Of a stretch of DNA of 64,000 bases, positions 62,317 through 64,000 are shown piece by piece (within the stretch, counting starts at the first letter, position 1; every line of letters begins with the position of its first letter). The DNA comes from an uncultured Flavobacteriaceae bacterium (lineage in GTDB: Bacteria > Bacteroidota > Bacteroidia > Flavobacteriales > Flavobacteriaceae). The position numbers and the translations under genes were made by a program. The notes beneath the pieces are model-generated. The model worked only from the letters and a program-made list of their open reading frames with translations, ran no database searches and was not told the DNA's origin. The stretch lies in contig CAJJAZ010000005.1 in NCBI GenBank assembly GCA_905182295.1, forward strand, positions 186,001-250,000, read 5' to 3'.

Positions 62317-63486
62317 TTAATTTTTAGAAGCAAATAAACGCACGTCGTTACCGCTTATTTCAGAAGCTCCTAAAATCAATAATCGCTCTACAACATTGCG
62401 TAATTCTCTGATATTCCCAGTCCAATCATAAGACTGAAGGGCACCAATAGCCTCCTGTGAAAACACTTTGGGCTGGGTTCCCTGAGCATTGGCTATTTGC
62501 TTTGAAAAATGATTAATCAGTAATGGAATGTCCTCTTTTCGTTCATTTAAAGCCGGTACATCAATAATAATTACGGCCAAACGGTGGTATAAATCTTCTC
62601 TAAAACGCCCTTCCTTAATCTCTTCTTTAAGGTTTTTGTTTGTAGCGGCTAAAACCCGTACATCTACTTTAATGTCTTTATCAGAACCTACCCTAGTGAT
62701 TTTTTGTTCCTGTAAAGCCCTAAGTACTTTAGCCTGAGCAGAAAGACTCATATCTCCTATCTCATCTAAAAATAGGGTTCCCCCATGCGCCATTTCAAAT
62801 TTTCCTGACCGATCTTTTACGGCAGAGGTAAAAGCCCCTTTCACGTGACCAAATAACTCGCTTTCAATAAGTTCAGAAGGAATAGCCGCACAATTCACTT
62901 CTACAAAGGCAGCTGTCACCCTATTTCCCTTTTCATGAATCCAATGGGCAACCAATTCTTTTCCACTGCCATTAGGGCCTGTAATCAAGACCCTTGCATC
63001 TGTGGGAGCTACTTTATCAATCATTTGTTGCACATGAGATATGGCCTTACTACCACCGATCATTTCATATCCATTAGATACTTTTTGTTTAAGCAAAGTA
63101 TTCTCTACCAACAAATCTTTTTTCTCAAGGGCATTCCTTGCAGCGGTCAACAACCTGTTTAAATCGGGTGGCTTAGAAATATAATCAAAAGCACCCAATC
63201 GCATTGTTTCCACAGCAGTTTCAAGATCACCATGACCAGAAATCATAATGAATGAAGTAAATGGTGCAATTTCCTTAGCTTTAATAAGCACTTCTACCCC
63301 ATCCATTTTAGGCATTTTAATATCACATAAAACCAAGGCATAGTCCTTGCTTTGAATCATTTCAATAGCAGATTGTCCATCGTAGGCAGCCTCTATTTCA
63401 TAAGTCTCAAAGGCTTCTGCAAGAATCTTAACAAGCACCCTACTAATAGCCGCTTCATCTTCAACAACAAGAATGTTTGAATTCAT
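62317..63486 (-). CDS. NtrC-type response regulator, lacks Fis HTH domain
   Basis: 389 residues. Receiver domain 1-120 with phospho-acceptor Asp55 in LVLCDIKMPKMDG. AAA+ domain from about 140: Walker A GPNGSGKE (170-177), L1 loop GAFTSA (217-222) in place of the canonical GAFTGA that contacts sigma-54, Walker B GGTLFLDEIGDM, then REDLYHRLAVIIIDVPAL. The protein ends soon after NIRELRNVVERLLILGASEISGNDVRLF; no Fis-type helix-turn-helix follows. So it may act without direct DNA binding, or the family has this form. No histidine kinase is adjacent. Its start abuts the MscS gene stop. Confidence 0.93.
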   Translation of the reverse strand: MNSNILVVEDEAAISRVLVKILAEAFETYEIEAAYDGQSAIEMIQSKDYALVLCDIKMPKMDGVEVLIKAKEIAPFTSFIMISGHGDLETAVETMRLGAFDYISKPPDLNRLLTAARNALEKKDLLVENTLLKQKVSNGYEMIGGSKAISHVQQMIDKVAPTDARVLITGPNGSGKELVAHWIHEKGNRVTAAFVEVNCAAIPSELIESELFGHVKGAFTSAVKDRSGKFEMAHGGTLFLDEIGDMSLSAQAKVLRALQEQKITRVGSDKDIKVDVRVLAATNKNLKEEIKEGRFREDLYHRLAVIIIDVPALNERKEDIPLLINHFSKQIANAQGTQPKVFSQEAIGALQSYDWTGNIRELRNVVERLLILGASEISGNDVRLFASKN

Positions 63487-64000
63487 TTATGAATGGTTAT
63501 AGAAGTGAACATCTCTTTGTGGAAATGGAATGGACACTTTATTATCTTTAAAAATTGTTGCAATTTTATAACGAATCTCACTTTTCAACTTGGGATCCGT
63601 GAAAGAATCTGCAATAGAAAAGTGCAGAGAAAATACCAGGGCGGAATCTCCAAAATCATCAAATAAAACAAAGGGTTTAGGCGATTTCAAGACGCCTTTT
63701 TGAGCCTCAGCAACAGACACCAGTAAATCAGTTACTACATTTATATCTGAATCATAAGACACGCCTATAGTGACTTTTTCACGGGTCGTTTTATGGTTTT
63801 GCGTGTAATTGAAAATACTATTAGTTAGAAAAATATGGTTTGGAATGACTATCACCTTGTCGTCTCGGGTAATCGCTCTGGTGGTTCTCAATCTAATTTC
63901 GAACACCTTACCCACCTTATCATCTACTTCGATAATGTCTCCAACGTGCAGCGATTGATCTAAAATGATCAAAATACCTGAAATAATGTCTTGAAATAAG
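63487..64000 (-). CDS. Mechanosensitive channel MscS family, 5' part outside window
   Basis: The frame runs through the right edge; only the last 170 or so residues are visible. The start of the visible part (ISGILIILDQSLHVGDIIEV) is the end of the pore helix and entry to the beta domain, as in MscS; GKVFEIRLRTTRAITRDDKVIVIPNHIFLTNSIFNYT covers the beta domain in pieces. The C-terminal alpha/beta part (TIGVSYDSDINVV, then IRYKIATIFKDNKVSIPFPQRDVHFYN) is complete. Relieves hypo-osmotic shock at the inner membrane. Upstream of and abutting the response regulator gene. Confidence 0.93.
   Translation of the reverse strand, partial: LFQDIISGILIILDQSLHVGDIIEVDDKVGKVFEIRLRTTRAITRDDKVIVIPNHIFLTNSIFNYTQNHKTTREKVTIGVSYDSDINVVTDLLVSVAEAQKGVLKSPKPFVLFDDFGDSALVFSLHFSIADSFTDPKLKSEIRYKIATIFKDNKVSIPFPQRDVHFYNHS

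Noticed and set aside
62307-62333. Longer M28 start overlapping the response regulator
   Set aside because: The ATG at 62306 begins a standard signal peptide; the nine extra residues would spoil it and overlap the upstream gene by 17 bases.
1-64000. CRISPR arrays, tRNA or rRNA genes, defence islands
   Set aside because: No regularly spaced repeat array, no cloverleaf-like or rRNA-like stretch in any intergenic region, and no nuclease, methylase or toxin-antitoxin gene cluster was recognised.

Overview
The window is chromosomal DNA from a member of the Bacteroidota, almost certainly family Flavobacteriaceae. The evidence is the type of genes and the signals. SecA is long, carries a large insertion and lacks the C-terminal zinc motif. 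NusB is long, COX15 is of the Bacteroidota type, and several proteins belong to Bacteroidota-typical small families (DUF2795, DUF5606, DUF3276, DUF1573). Many intergenic regions carry the Bacteroidota promoter form TTTG-N17-23-TAnnTTTG. The DNA is AT-rich. I see no rRNA, tRNA, CRISPR array, insertion sequence, phage gene or replication origin. No gene-free stretch reaches 300 bp; the longest, before the TonB receptor, is 234 bp.

Layout. 1-10.5 kb: end of an ABC-F ATPase, a shrunken methyltransferase relative, cobalamin adenosyltransferase, DUF2795, secA, a secreted amidohydrolase, msrA, aldose epimerase and the mutase chaperone meaB. 10.6-15 kb: polyprenyl-phosphate sugar synthase, flippase-like membrane protein, GT-C transferase, PAP2 phosphatase and a small conserved protein, which together look like a lipid-linked sugar module. 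15-25 kb: MATE exporter, mazG, SGNH hydrolase plus GH20 hexosaminidase lipoprotein, a large secreted beta-propeller amidohydrolase, and DUF5606-def-ruvX. 25-32.8 kb: dapD, two glycosyltransferases, tsaC, cca, ctaA, a pRiA4b ORF-3-like protein and ndpA. 32.8-39.9 kb: an unrecognised protein with a kinase-like catalytic loop, an ABC-2 transporter pair, uvrB, an M20 peptidase and DUF1456. 39.9-51.5 kb: sucC, lysA, a thioredoxin-like protein, guaB, a FecA-like TonB receptor, then a minus-strand run nusB-DUF1573-yajC-pyrD-lysE-HMG-CoA lyase. 51.7-64 kb: ABC exporter, DUF3276, M14 peptidase, PlsC-like acyltransferase, BASS symporter, csaA, YfiT-like DinB protein, cold shock protein, a cyclophilin-FKBP fusion, M28 peptidase, a sigma-54-type response regulator and the end of an MscS channel.

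Most of the window is housekeeping. Several secreted peptidases and amidohydrolases (M14, M20, M28, two amidohydrolases), GH20 plus SGNH hydrolase, and a siderophore-type receptor suit a polymer- and peptide-degrading heterotroph. The cobalamin adenosyltransferase and meaB imply adenosylcobalamin-dependent methylmalonyl-CoA mutase elsewhere in the genome. dapD and lysA belong to lysine/diaminopimelate synthesis.

I did not find a clearly new multi-gene defence or mobile system. The best candidates for something undescribed are: (1) the protein at 32846-33925, of no named family, with residues spaced like the D-x4-N plus DFG-type catalytic core of APH/protein-kinase-like enzymes; (2) the methyltransferase-family protein at 1330-1755 that keeps both ends but has lost its SAM-binding core; (3) the possible lipid-linked glycosylation module at 10.6-14.7 kb; and (4) unexplained intergenic repeats (17454-17488, 44698-44754, 42618-42659).
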